From: Sipunculus nudus | Taxonomy: Eukaryota; Annelida; Sipuncula; Golfingiida; Sipunculidae | DNA: 64,000 bases | Assembly (NCBI GenBank): GCA_026874595.1 | Contig: CM049311.1 | Location: forward strand, 16,211,676 to 16,275,675 | Direction: 5' to 3' | Part shown: positions 12,901 through 27,900 of the stretch, in pieces | Position numbering within the stretch: position 1 is the first letter of the stretch | Layout of the letters: every line of letters starts with the position of its first letter | Notes under the pieces: generated by a model | What the model saw: only the letters and a program-made list of their open reading frames with translations | Database searches by the model: none | Told to the model about the DNA's origin: nothing | Made by a program: the position numbers and the translations under genes

Positions 12901-15900
12901 TTGCAGGCTAGGAATAAAGAAATATTTCTTATATGAATGAGATTATCGATACTCACAATGCGGAGTGCTTCTACTTGAAACTGGGATGGTCTCTTGTATC
13001 CTTTAGAAAGCAATGGGAATGAATGTAAAGTTTTTTACGAGTGGTTATGGAGACATTCAGTTCGAAAAATTATTGCAAATTATATGCAAGGCAAAGGAAA
13101 GATGACTGTCTCAGTTCTAAATTCAAAAATATACATTCTACAATAGCCTTGCCCTGAAATCTATGCCCTTTGTCCCGGTTGAAGTTAGGAAAAAAAGTGA
13201 AGTTAGAAGGGTCATATCTATCAAATTAAAGACTCAGTTTTTGCATGAAAGGGGATTACAAATTTATTATATTTCAGTGGCTCCGACCACAACACCAGCT
13301 ACCACCGAGGCTCCAACCACAACTCCAGCGACAACTGGTAAGCATAGTACAAGGCGAATTGGACCGATTGGAAGTGACAACACTTTTCTATTTTGAAAAA
13401 AAAAACTATTGTCTAAAATTGTTTCAAACAAAAAAACATTCCGTTTTCTTAACACCTCTTTATTTAAAAAGGTGTTCCCTGTTTAATGCAGGTATTATGT
13501 TTGTAAAGAAATCAAGTTACCGCATAAAGGTGGAACACGAATGGAATATTTTCTGTCTACCAATTTTTGTCTCCATGTACCTTATTTAGACTTGAATTAG
13601 GAATTCTTGACACTTGCATTTAGCAGACAAATGGAGCATTACATTCTACTGATCCAACTGCTTATTAGCCATTAAGTTTGAACTGTAAGGCTTCTATGCA
13701 TCTATTGTCTTGTTAAACGGATTTAATGTTGTTTTCGGGGAACAAGTAGGAAAAACGAATTAGAGATACCATAACTTTAAGGGATTTACTTCAAATGTTT
13801 TCAATCAAACATTTTTGTATGTATATTATTCTTCAGTGGCCCCAACGACTACTCCGGCCACCACCGTTGCTCCAACCACACCTGCAGCAACAACAGGTAA
13901 GCAGGATTCATGACTCATTTAGGTATTAACTAATTACACTTTGATCAATGCCAATTGCAGGTTCCTCGACTAAGAGAAAAAAAATAGAATCAGATACAAT
14001 CTCAGATAGTTTCGAAATCTATCTAACCTTTGACGCTACCTGGAACAAAACGTCCCTTCTGTGTCATGCGAATGTTATATTAGATACAAATGATATAGGT
14101 AAACCCGAAAGAGCAAAGGTCGAGTGTTTACGTGTTTTCAATATTTGATGCTTGTTTCTTTTCGGAGTTCTTTGTATGAATTTTGGACGTGAAATGTAGT
14201 TGATTCCGTTTAGCATCAACCATGTGAAATTAGCGAATGAAGGAATTCGGTTCTATGACTACATATCGATACATAGATTTAGAACGGGTGACTTTGTATG
14301 CTGTTTACTTTTCGATCTTACAATGTTTTTTCTTACAGTGCTGATAGATCCTGTATAATTGGAACAAAAATTTTTTTTCTCTCCACATCGTTTTACTTGT
14401 ATCACATCTGAATTCCCCTTCTGAATTTACAACACGCATCACCGTTAAGCTCCTCTATGAAAGGTTTTCTTCTTTTCTTCGATCATATTTCATTTAGCTG
14501 AATTGTATATTATTTTAACATGCGCCCAAAACAGTACCCTACTTCTGTGTTTGGGTTAAGCTTGGCTAGCTAGTATTGAGAAAGATTGACATGATCGTCC
14601 AGCGGAATCTCTTGGATGCAGAAAGTGAAATAATGATGCATTTTATGCGCTCAGGTTTTCCTGATCATTAAAATCCCTTACAGTAAAAAAATGGAAATTT
14701 TAATCAAATGTAGTGGAAGAATTGCTTGGATATACTGGTCCTGCCTTGGTTTCCCCTGACACTATGCCAGTAAATTAATAATGGCTGACAACGATTGCGA
14801 GCAGGAAAAGGGGTATCGAGGCTCGTCAAGACCGAATATTCTATTCTGGGGAAAAAGAAGTCAAAGGCAATTTAAAACATAAGGTCTATAATTAATTAGT
14901 TCATTATTGTATTTGGCCAAAGATAATTTTACGGATATTTTGCTTTAGTGATCCCGAGGACAACACTAGCCACAAACGTGGCTCCAACACACAACTCCAG
15001 TAACATCCGGCAAGCAAGATAGTGTCGTATTAAGGTTTAATTTATTAATCTCTGATTACAACCCATGTTCTAGACAACTTGGTCTTCACCTTATTGAACA
15101 CTTTTCGGCATGTTTTTTGTAATTAGTTTCAAAAGGAAAGTAAAATCAGGTCCGTTCCCATACCGGAGTTTTAGCGGTCTGTCCTTTTTCATGAGAAGTT
15201 TGTGTTTGTAGAGTATTATGATGGTTAATCAGAAATCGATCGCATGGGTCTTTAGAATAATTGCCAGCTGCCCTGTCCGGAACTATATAACTGCTTTCTT
15301 TATTTAAAATGTGAATGGAAGCTGTTTTGTTTTTGCAGGATAGGAATAAAGAAATATTTCTTATATGAATGAGATTATCGATACTCACAATGCGGAGTGC
15401 TTCTACTTGAAACTGGGATGGTCTCTTGTATCCTTTAGAAAGCAATGGGAATGAATGTAAAGTTTTTTACGAGTGGTTATGGAGACATTCAGTTCGAAAA
15501 ATTATTGCAAATTATATGCAAGGCAAAGGAAAGATGACTGTCTCAGTTCTAAATTCAAAAATATACATTCTACAATAGCCTTGCCCTGAAATCTATGCCC
15601 TTTGTCCCGGTTGAAGTTAGGAAAAAAAGTGAAGTTAGAAGGGTCATATCTATCAAATTAAAGACTCAGTTTTTGCATGAAAGGGGATTACAAATTTATT
15701 ATATTTCAGTGGCTCCGACCACAACACCAGCTACCACCGAGGCTCCAACCACAACTCCAGCGACAACTGGTAAGCATAGTACAAGGCGAATTAGACCGAT
15801 TGCAATGTGACAACACTTTTCTATTTTGAAAAATAAACAATTGTCTAAAACTGTTTCAAACAAAAAAACATTCCGTATTCGTTACCCTACTGGATTTAAA

Positions 15901-18900
15901 AAGGTATTCCCTTTTTCATGCAGGTATTATATTTGTAAAGAAATCACGTTACCGCATAAGGGTAGATCATGAATAGAATATTTTCTGTCTACCAATTTTT
16001 GCCTCCATGTACCTTATTTAGACTTGAAATAATAATTGTTGATACTTGCATTTAGCAGACAAATGAAACATTACATTCTACTTATCAAACTGCTAATTAG
16101 CCATTAAGTGTGAACTGTAAGGCTTCTATGCTCTCTATTTTCTTGTTAAACGGATTTAAAAAAAATTGAAATTTGAATAAAATGTAGTGGAAGTATTGCT
16201 CGGATATACTAGTCCTGACGTTGTTTCCCCTACGACTTTGCTGGTACATTAATAATGGCTGACAAAGCTCACGAGCCCGAAAAGGGTAACCGAGGCTCGT
16301 CAGCACCGAATATTCTATTCTGCGGAAAGGGAAGTCAAAGGCAATTTGAATTATGAGGTCTATCAGGATATCGACCGCAGGGGTTTTTTGAATAATTGCC
16401 TGTTGCCCTCTCCGGAGTTATCTATATGCTTTCTTTATTTGAAATAGGGATTGAAACTGTTTTGTTTTTGCAGGCTAGGAATAACGGAATAATTGTTATA
16501 TGAATGAGATTAAAGATACTCTCAATTGCGGAGTGCTTCTACTTGAAACTGGGATGGTCTCTTGTATTCTTTTGAAAGCACTGGGAATGAATGTTTATTA
16601 TTTTACGAGTGATTATGGGGACATTTAGTTCGAAAAATTACTGAATATTATACGCAAGGCAAGGGATAGATGACTGTCTCAGGTCTAAATTCCAATATGA
16701 TGCTGTGGATTGTGTCCCTGAACTGATCATCTAAAAATAAAAGAAAGTTAAAAAAATATACATTCTACAACCGCCTTGCCCCGAAATCCATGCCCTTTTT
16801 CACGGTTGAAGTTAGGAAAAAATGTGAAGTTAGAAGGGTCATATCTATCAAATAAAAGACTCACTTTTTGCATGAAAGGGGATTAAAAATTTATTATATT
16901 TCAGTGGCTCCGACGACAACTCCAGCTACCACCGTGGCTCCAACCACAACTCCAGCGACAACTGGTAAGCATAGTACAAGGCGAATTGAACCGATGGGAC
17001 GTGACAACAATTTTCTATTTTGAATAAAAAAACTATTGTCTAAAATTGTTTCAAACAAAAAAACATTCCGGATTCGTAACACCACTTTATTTAAAAAGGT
17101 GTTCCCTGTTTCATGCAGGGATTTTGTTTGTAAAGAAATCAAGTTACCGCATAAGGTTGGAACACGAATGGAATATTTTCTGTCTACCAATTTTTGTCTC
17201 CATGTACCTTATTTAGACTTGAATTAGGAATTCTTGACACTTGCATTTAGCAGACAAATGGAGCATTACATTCTACTGATCCAACTGCTTATTAGCCATT
17301 AAGTTTGAACTGTAAGGCTTCTATGCATCTATTGTCTTCTTAAACGGATTTAATGTTGTTTTCGGGGAACAAGTTGGAAAAACGAATTAGAGATACCATA
17401 ACTTTAAGGGATTTACTTCAAATGTTTTCAATCAAACATTTTTGTATGTATATTATTCTTCAGTGGCCCCAACGACTACTCCGGCCACCACCGTTGCTCC
17501 AACCACACCTGCAGCAACAACAGGTAAGCAGGATTCATGACTCATTTAGGTATTAACTAATTACACTTTGATCAATGCCAATTGCAGGTTCCTCGACTAA
17601 GAGAAAAAAAATAGAATCAGATAGAATCTCAGATAGTTTCGAAATCTATCTAACCTTTGACGCTACCTGGAACAAAACGTCCCTTCTGTGTCATGCGAAT
17701 GTTATATTAGATACAAATGATATAGGTAAACCCGAAAGAGCAAAGGTCGAGTGTTTACGTGTTTTCAATATTTGATGCTTGTTTCTTTTCGGAGTTCTTT
17801 GTATGAATTTTGGACGTGAAATGTAGTTGATTCCGTTTAGCATCAACCATGTGAAATTAGCGAATGAAGGAATTCGGTTCTATGACTACATATCGATACA
17901 TAGATTTAGAACGGGTGACTTTGTATGCTGTTTACTTTTCGATCTTACAATGTTTTTTCTTACAGTGCTGATAGATACTGTATAATTGGAACAAAAATTT
18001 TTTTTCTCTCCACATCGTTTTACTTGTATCAAATCTGAATTCCCCTTCTGAATTTACAACACGCATCACCGTTAAGCTCCTCAATGAAAGGTTTTCTTCT
18101 TTTCTTCGATCATATTTCATTTAGCTGAATTGTATATTATTTTAACATGCGCCCAAAACAGTACCCTACTTCTGTGTTTGGGTTAAGCTTGGCTAGCTAG
18201 TATTGAGAAAGTTGACATGATCGTCCAGCGGAATCTCTTGGGTGCAGAAAGTGAAATAATGATGCATTTTATGCGCTCAGGTATTCCTGATCATTAAAAT
18301 CCCTTACAGTAAAAAAATGGAAATTTTAATCAAATGTAGTGGAAGAATTGCTTGGATATACTGGTCCTGCCTTGGTTTCCCCTGACACTATGCCAGTAAA
18401 TTAATAATGGCTGACAACGATTGCGAGCACGAAAAGGGGTATCGAGGCTCGTCAAGACCGAATATTCTATTCTGGGGAAAAAGAAGTCAAAGGCAATTAA
18501 AACATAAGGTCTATAATTAATTAGTTCATTATTGTTTTTGGCCAAAGATAATTTTACGCATATTTTGCTTTAGTGATCCCGAGGACAACACTAGCCACAA
18601 ACGTGGCTCCAACACACAACTCCAGTAACATCCGGCAAGCAAGATAGTGTCGTATTAAGGTTTAATTTATTAATCTCTGATTACAACCCATGTTCTAGAC
18701 AACTTGGTCTTCACCTTATTGAACACTTTTCGGCATTTTTTTTGTAATTAGTTTCAAACGGAAAGTAAAATCAGGTCCGTTCCCATACCGGAGTTTTAGC
18801 GGTCTGTCCTTTTTCATGAGAAGTTTGTGTTTGTAGAGTATTATGATGGTTAATCAGAAATCGATCGCATGGGTCTTTAGAATAATTGCCAGCTGCCCTG

Positions 18901-21900
18901 TCCGGAACTATATAACTGCTTTCTTTATTTAAAATGTGAATGGAAGCTGTTTTGTTTTTGCAGGTTAGGAATAAAGAAATATTTCTTATATGAATGAGAT
19001 TATCGATACTCACAATGCGGAGTGCTTCTACTTGAAACTGGGATGGTCTCTTGTATCCTTTAGAAAGCAATGGGAATGAATGTAAAGTTTTTTACGAGTG
19101 GTTATGGAGACATTCAGTTCGAAAAATTATTGCAAATTATATGCAAGGCAAAGGAAAGATGACTGTCTCAGTTCTAAATTCAAAAATATACATTCTACAA
19201 TAGCCTTGCCCTGAAATCTATGCCCTTTGTCCCGGTTGAAGTTAGGAAAAAAAGTGAAGTTAGAAGGGTCATATCTATCAAATTAAAGACTCAGTTTTTG
19301 CATGAAAGGGGATTACAAATTTATTATATTTCAGTGGCTCCGACCACAACACCAGCTACCACCGAGGCTCCAACCACAACTCCAGCGACAACTGGTAAGC
19401 ATAGTACAAGGCGAATTAGACCGATTGCAATGTGACAACACTTTTCTATTTGAAAAATAAACAATTGTCTAAAACTGTTTCAAACAAAAAAACATTCCGT
19501 ATTCGTTACCCTACTGGATTTAAAAAGGTATTCCCTTTTTCATGCAGGTATTATATTTGTAAAGAAATCACGTTACCGCATAAGGGTAGATCATGAATAG
19601 AATATTTTCTGTCTACCAATTTTTGCCTCCATGTACCTTATTTAGACTTGAAATAATAATTGTTGATACTTGCATTTAGCAGACAAATGAAACATTACAT
19701 TCTACTTATCAAACTGCTAATTAGCCATTAAGTGTGAACTGTAAGGCTTCTATGCTCTCTATTTTCTTGTTAAACGGATTTAAAAAAAATTGAAATTTGT
19801 ATAAAATGTAGTGGAAGTATTGCTCGGATATACTAGTCCTGACGTTGTTTCCCCTACGACTTTGCTGGTACATTAATAATGGCTGACAAAGCTCACGAGC
19901 CCGAAAAGGGTAACCGAGGCTCGTCAGCACCGAATATTCTATTCTGCGGAAAGGGAAGTCAAAGGCAATTTGAAATATGAGGTCTATCAGGAAATCGACC
20001 GCAGGGGTCTTTTGAATAATTGCCTGCTGCCCTGTGCGGAGTTATCTATATGCTTTCTTAATTTGAAATAGGGATTGAAACTGTTTTGTTTTTGCAGGCT
20101 AGGAATATCGGAATAATTGTTACATGAATGAGATTATAGATACTCTCATTTGCGGAGTGCTTCTACTTGAAACTGGGATGGTCTCTTGTATTCTTTTGAA
20201 AGAACAGGAATGAATGTTTATTTTTTTACGAGTGATTATGGGGACATTAAGTTAAAAAAATTACTGAATATTATACGCAAGGCAAGGGATAGATGACTGT
20301 CTCAGGTCTAAATTCAAATATGATGCTGTGGATTGTGTCCCTGAACTGATCATCTAAAAATAAAAGAAAGTTAAAATAAATATACATTCTACAACCGCCT
20401 TGCCCCAAAATCCATGCCGTTTGTCACGGTTGAAGTTAGGAAAAAATGTGAAGTTAAAAGGGTCATATCTATCAAATTAAAGACTCAGTTTTTGCATGAA
20501 AGGGGATTACAAATTTATTATATTTCAGTGGCTCCGACCACAACACCAGCTACCACCGTGGCTCCAACCACAACTCCAGCGACAACTGGTAAGCATAGTA
20601 CAAGGCGAATTAGACCGATTGAAAGTGACAACACTTTTCTATTTTGAAAAATAAACTATTTCTAAAACTGTTTCAAACAAAAAAACATTCCGTATTCGTT
20701 ACTCTACTGGATTTAAAAAGGTATTCCCTTTTTCATGCAGGTATTATATTTGTAAAGAAATCATGTTACCGCATAAGGGTAGATCATGAATAGAATATTT
20801 TCTGTCTACCAATTTTTGCCTCCATGTACCTTATTTAGACTTGAAATAAGAATTGTTGATACTTGCATTTAGCAGACAAATGAAACATTACATTCTACTT
20901 ATCAAACTGCTTATTAGCCATTATGTGTGAACTGTAAGGCTTCTATGCTCTCTATTTTCTTGTTAAACGGATTTAAAAAAAATTGAAATTTGAATAAAAT
21001 GTAGTGGAAGTATTGCTCGGATATACTAGTCCTGACGTTGTTTCCCCTACGACTTTGATAGTACATTAATAATGGCTGACAAAGCTCACGAGCCCGAAAA
21101 GGGTAACCGAGGCTCGTCAGCACCGAATATTCTATTCTGCGGAAAGGGAAGTCAAAGGCAATTTGAAATATGAGGTCTATCAGGAAATCGACCGCAGGGG
21201 TCTTTTGAATAATTGCCTGCTGCCCTCTCCGGAGTTATATATATGCTTTCTTTTTTTGAAATAGGGATTGAAACTGTTTTGTTTTTGCAGGCTAGGAATA
21301 ACGAAATAATTGTTATATGAATGAGATTATAGATACTCTCAATTGCGGAGTGCTTCTACTTGAAACTGAGATGGTCTCTTGTATTCTTTTGAAAGCACTT
21401 GGAATGAATGTTTATTTTTTTACGAGTGATTATGGGGACATTAAGTTCAAAAAATTACTGAATATTATACGCAAGGCAAGGGATAGATGACTGTCTCAGG
21501 TCTAAATTCAAATATGATGCTGTGGATTGTGTTCCTGTACTGATCATCTAAAAATAAAAGAAAGTTAACAAAATATACATTCTACAACCGCCTTGCCCCG
21601 AAATCGATGCCCTTTGTCACGCTTGAAGTTAGGAAAAAATGTGAAGTTAGAAGGGTCATATCTATCAAATAAGAGACTCACTTTTTGCATGAAAGGGGAT
21701 TACAAATTTATTATATTTCAGTGGCTCCGACCACAACACCAGCTACCACCGTGGCCCCAACCACAACTCCAGCGACAACTGGTAAGCATAGTACAAGGCG
21801 AATTAGACCGATTGGAAGTGACAACACTTTTCTATTTTGAAAAAAAGCTATTGTCGAAAACTGTTTCAAACAAAAAACATTCCGTATTCGTTACCCCACT

Positions 21901-24900
21901 GGATTTAAAAAGGTATCCCCTTTTTCATGCAGGTATTATATTTGTAAAGAAGTCACGTTACCGCATAAGGGTAGATCATGAATAGAATATTTTCTGTCTA
22001 TCAATTTTTGCCTCCATGTACTTTATTTACACTTGAAATAAGAATTGTTGATACTTGCATTTAGCAGACAAATGAAACATTACATTCTACTGATCCAACT
22101 GCTTATTAGCCATTAAAGGTGAACTGTAAGGCTTCTATGCATCTATTGTCTTGTTAAACAGATTTAATGTTGTTTTCAGGGAACAAGTAGGAAAAACGAA
22201 TTAGAGATACCATAACTTTAAGGGATTTACTTCAAATGTTTTCAATCAAACATTTTTGTATGTATATTATTCTTCAGTGGCTCCAACGACTATTCCGGCC
22301 ACCACCGTTGCTCCAACCACACCTGCAGCAACAACAGGTAAGCAGGATTCATGACTCATTTAGGTATTAACTAATTACACTTTGATCAATGCCAATTGCA
22401 GGTTCCTCCACTAAGAGAAAAAAAAATAGAATCAGATAGAATCTCAGATAGTTTCGAAATCAATCTAACCTTTGACGCTACCTGGAACAAAACGTCCCTT
22501 CTGTGTCATGCGAATGTTATATTAGATACAAATGATATAGGTAAACACGAAAGAGCAAAAGTCGAGTGTTTACGTATTTTCAATATTTGATGCCTGTTTC
22601 TTTTCGGCGTTCTTTGTATGAATTTTGGACGTGAAATGTAGTTGATTCCGTTTAGCATCAACCATGTGAAATTAGCGAATGAAGGAATTCGGTTCTATGA
22701 CTACATATCGATACATAGATTTAGAACGGGTGACTTTGTATGCTGTTTACTTTTCGATCTTACAATGTTTTTTCTTACAGTGCTGATAGATCCTGTATAA
22801 TTGGAACAAAAATTTTTTTTCTCTCCACATCGTTTTACTTGTATCTTATCGAATTCCCCTTCTGATTTTACAACACGCATCACCTTTAAGCTCCTCTATG
22901 AAAGGTTTTCTTCTTTTCTTCAATCATATTTCATTTAGCTGAATTGTATATTATTTTAACATGCGCCCAAAACAGTACCCTACTTCTGCGTTTGGGTTAA
23001 GCTTGGCAAGCTAGTATTGAGAAAGATGGACATGATCGTCCAGCGGAATCTCTTGGGTGCAGAAAGTGAAATAATGATGCATTTTATGCGCTCAGGTTTT
23101 CCTGATCATTAAAATCCCTTACAGTAAAAAAATGGAAATTTTAATCAAATGTAGTGGAAGAATTGCTAGGATATACTGGTCCTGCTTTGGTTTCCCCTGA
23201 GACTATGCCAGTAAATTAATAATGGCTGACAACGATCTCGAGCACGAAAAGGGGTACCGAGGCACGTCAGGACCGAATATTCTATTATGGGGAAAAAGAA
23301 GTCAAAGGCAATTTAAAACATAAGGTCTATAATTAATTAGTTCATTATTGTGTTTGGCCAAAGATTATTTTACGGATATTTTGCTTTAGTGATCCCGAGG
23401 ACAACACTAGCCACAAACGTGGCTCCAACACACAACTCCAGTAACATCCGGCAAGCAAGATAGTGTCGTATTAAGGTTCAATTGATTAATCTCTGATTAC
23501 GACCCATGTTCTAGACAACTTGGTCTTCACCTTATTGAACACTTTTCAGCATGATTTTTTGTAATTAGTTTCAAACGGAAAGTAAAATCGGGTCCGTTCC
23601 CATACCGGAGTTTTAGCGGTCTGTCCTTTTTCATGCGAAGGTTGTGTTTGATGGTTAATCAGAAATCGATCGCATCGGTCTTTATAATAATTGCCAGCTG
23701 CCCTGTCCGGAGCTATATAACTGCTTTCTTTATTTAAAATGTGAATGGAGTCTGTTTTGTTTTTGCAGGCTAGGAATAAAGAAATATTTCTGATATAAAT
23801 GAGATTATCGATACTCACAATGCGTAGTGCTTCTACTTGAAACTGGGATGGTCTCTTGTTTCCTTTAGAAAGCAATGGGAATGAATGTAAAGTTTTTTAC
23901 GAGTGGTTATGGAGACATTCAGTTCGAAAAATTATTGCAAATTATATGCAAGGCAAAGGAAAGATGACTGTCTCAGTTCTAAATTCAAAAATATACATTC
24001 TACAATAGCCTTGCCCTGAAATCTATGCCCTTTGTCCCGGTTGAAGTTAGGAAAAAAAGTTAAGTTAGAAGGGTCATATCTATCAAATTAAAGACTCAGT
24101 TTTTGCATGAAAGGGGATTACAAATTTATTATATTTCAGTGGCTCCGACCACAACACCAGCTACCACCGAGGCTCCAACCACAACTCCAGCGACAACTGG
24201 TAAGCATAGTACAAGGCGAATTGGACCGATTGGAAGTGACAACACTTTTCTATTTTGAAAAAAAAAACTATTGTCTAAAATTGTTTCAAACAAAAAAACA
24301 TTCCGTTTTCTTAACACCTCTTTATTTAAAAAGGTGTTCCCTGTTTAATGCAGGTATTATGTTTGTAAAGAAATCAAGTTACCGCATAAAGGTGGAACAC
24401 GAATGGAATATTTTCTGTCTACCAATTTTTGTCTCCATGTACCTTATTTAGACTTGAATAAGGAATTCTTGACACTTGCATTTAGCAGACAAATGGAGCA
24501 TTACATTCTACTGATCCAACTGCTTATTAGCCATTAAGTTTGAACTGTAAGGCTTCTATGCATCTATTGTCTTGTTAAACGGATTTAATGTTGTTTTCGG
24601 GGAACAAGTAGGAAAAACGAATTAGAGATACCATAACTTTAAGGGATTTACTTCAAATGTTTTCAATCAAACATTTTTGTATGTATATTATTCTTCAGTG
24701 GCCCCAACGACTACTCCGGCCACCACCGTTGCTCCAACCACACCTGCAGCAACAACAGGTAAGCAGGATTCATGACTCATTTAGGTATTAACTAATTACA
24801 CTTTGATCAATGCCAATTGCAGGTTCCTCCACTAAGAGAAAAAAAATAGAATCAGATACAATCTCAGATAGTTTCGAAATCTATCTAACCTTTGACGCTA

Positions 24901-27900
24901 CCTGGAACAAAACGTCCCTTCTGTGTCATGCGAATGTTATATTAGATACAAATGATATAGGTAAACACGAAAGAGCAAAGGTCGAGTGTTTACGTGTTTT
25001 CAATATTTGATGCTTGTTTCTTTTCGGAGTTCTTTGTATGAATTTTGGACGTGAAATGTAGTTGATTCCGTTTAGCATCAACCATGTGAAATTAGCGAAT
25101 GAAGGAATTCGGTTCTATGACTACATATCGATACATAGATTTAGAACGGGTGACTTTGTATGCTGTTTACTTTTCGATCTTACAATGTTTTTCTTACAGT
25201 GCTGATAGATCCTGTATAATTGGAACAAAAATTTTTTTTCTCTCCACATCGTTTTACTTGTATCAAATCTGAATTCCCCTTCTGAATTTACAACACGCAT
25301 CACCGTTAAGCTCCTCTATGAAAGGTTTTCTTCTTTTCTTCGATCATATTTCATTTAGCTGAATTGTATATTATTTTAACATGCGCCCAAAACAGTACCC
25401 TACTTCTGTGTTTGGGTTAAGCTTGGCTAGCTAGTATTGAGAAAGATTGACATGATCGTCCAGCGGAATCTCTTGGATGCAGAAAGTGAAATAATGATGC
25501 ATTTTATGCGCTCAGGTTTTCCTGATCATTAAAATCCCTTACAGTAAAAAAATGGAAATTTTAATCAAATGTAGTGGAAGAATTGCTTGGATATACTGGT
25601 CCTGCCTTGGTTTCCCCTGACACTATGCCAGTAAATTAATAATGGCTGACAACGATTGCGAGCAAGAAAAGGGGTATCGAGGCTCGTCAAGACCGAATAT
25701 TCTATTCTGGGGAAAAAGAAGTCAAAGGCAATTTAAAACATAAGGTCTATAATTAATTAGTTCATTATTGTATTTGGCCAAAGATAATTTTACGGATATT
25801 TTGCTTTAGTGATCCCGAGGACAACAGTAGCCACAAACGTGGCTCCAACAAACAACTCCAGTAACATCCGGCAAGCAAGATAGTGTCGTATTAAGGTTTA
25901 ATTTATTAATCTCTGATTACAACCCATGTTCTAGACAACTTGGTGTTCACCTTATTGAACACTTTTCGGCATGTTTTTTGTAATTAGTTTCAAACGGAAA
26001 GTAAAATCAGGTCCGTTCCCATACCGGAGTTTTAGCGGTCTGTCCTTTTTCATGAGAAGTTTGTGTTTGTAGAGTATTATGATGGTTAATCAGAAATCGA
26101 TCGCATGGGTCTTTAGAATAATTGCCAGCTGCCCTGTCCGGAACTATATAACTGCTTTCTTTATTTAAAATGTGAATGGAAGCTGTTTTGTTTTTGCAGG
26201 CTAGGAATAAAGAAATATTTCTTATATGAATGAGATTATCGATACTCACAATGCGGAGTGCTTCTACTTGAAACTGGGATGGTCTCTTGTATCCTTTAGA
26301 AAGCAATGGGAATGAATGTAAAGTTTTTTACGAGTGGTTATGGAGACATTCAGTTCGAAAAATTATTGCAAATTATATGCAAGGCAAAGGAAAGATGACT
26401 GTCTCAGTTCTAAATTCAAAAATATACATTCTACAATAGCCTTGCCCTGAAATCTATGCCCTTTGTCCCGGTTGAAGTTAGGAAAAAAAGTGAAGTTAGA
26501 AGGGTCATATCTATCAAATTAAAGACCCAGTTTTTGCATGAAAGGGGATTACAAATTTATTATATTTAAGTGGCTCCGACCACAACACCAGCTACCACCG
26601 AGGCTCCAACCACAACTCCAGCGACAACTGGTAAGCATAGTACAAGGCGAATTGGACCGATGGGAAGTGACAACACTTTTCTATTTTGAAAAAAAAAACT
26701 ATTGTCTAAAATTGTTTCAAACAAAAAAACATTCCGTTTTCTTAACACCTCTTTATTTAAAAAGGTGTTCCCTGTTTAATGCAGGTATTATGTTTGTAAA
26801 GAAATCAAGTTACCGCATAAAGGTGGAACACGAATGGAATATTTTCTGTCTACCAATTTTTGTCTCCATGTACCTTATTTAGACTTGAAATAATAATTGT
26901 TGATACTTGCATTTAGCAGACAAATGAAACATTACATTCTACTTATCAAACTGCTAATTAGCCATTAAGTGTGAACTGTAAGGCTTCTATGCTCTCTATT
27001 TTCTTGTTTAACGGATTTAAAAAAAATTGAAATTTGAATAAAATGTAGTGGAAGTATTGCTCGGATATACTAGTCCTGACGTTGTTTCCCCTACGACTTT
27101 GCTGGTACATTAATAATGGCTGACAAAGCTCACGAGCCCGAAAAGGGTAACCGAGGCTCGTCAGCACCGAATATTCTATTCTGCGGAAAGGGAAGTCAAA
27201 GGCAATTTGAAATATGAGGTCTATCAGGAAATCGACCGCAGGGGTCTTTTGAATAATTGCCTGCTGCCCTGTGCGGAGTTATCTATATGCTTTCTTAATT
27301 TGAAATAGGGATTGAAACTGTTTTGTTTTTGCAGGCTAGGAATAACGGAATAATTGTTACATGAATGAGATTATAGATACTCTCAATTGCGGAGTGCTTC
27401 TACTTGAAACTGGGATGGTCTCTTGTATTCTTTTGAAAGAACAGGAATGAATGTTTATTTTTTTACGAGTGATTATGGGGACATTAAGTTAAAAAAATTA
27501 CTGAATATTATACGCAAGGCAAGGGATAGATGACTGTCTCAGGTCTAAATTCAAATATGATGCTGTGGATTGTGTCCCTGAACTGATCATCTAAAAATAA
27601 AAGAAAGTTAAAATAAATATACATTCTACAACCGCCTTGCCCCAAAATCCATGCCGTTTGTCACGGTTGAAGTTAGGAAAAAATGTGAAGTTAGAAGGGT
27701 CATATCTATCAAATTAAAGACTCAGTTTTTGCATGAAAGGGGATTACAAATTTATTATATTTCAGTGGCTCCGACCACAACACCAGCTACCACCGTGGCT
27801 CCAACCACAACTCCAGCGACAACTGGTAAGCATAGTACAAGGCGAATTAGACCGATTGAAAGTGACAACACTTTTCTATTTTGAAAAATAAACTATTTCT

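Larger units (their letters stand above)
10848..13277. repeat. 2.43-kb A-B-D-C cassette linking the 3.28-kb array to the higher-order repeats
   Basis: It matches the first part of the 3.28-kb units, but after C it continues into a module that keeps its A exon (next A at 13278). It is therefore the junction between the array with the deletion and the arrays without it. Confidence 0.9.
20529..27765. repeat. 7,237-bp repeat, first copy
   Basis: Content is A, ABDC, ABDC, A. Offsets of exactly 7,237 bp link 20529 to 27766, 21722 to 28959 and 24140 to 31377. It is nested inside the first 18.1-kb copy. Confidence 0.9.
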
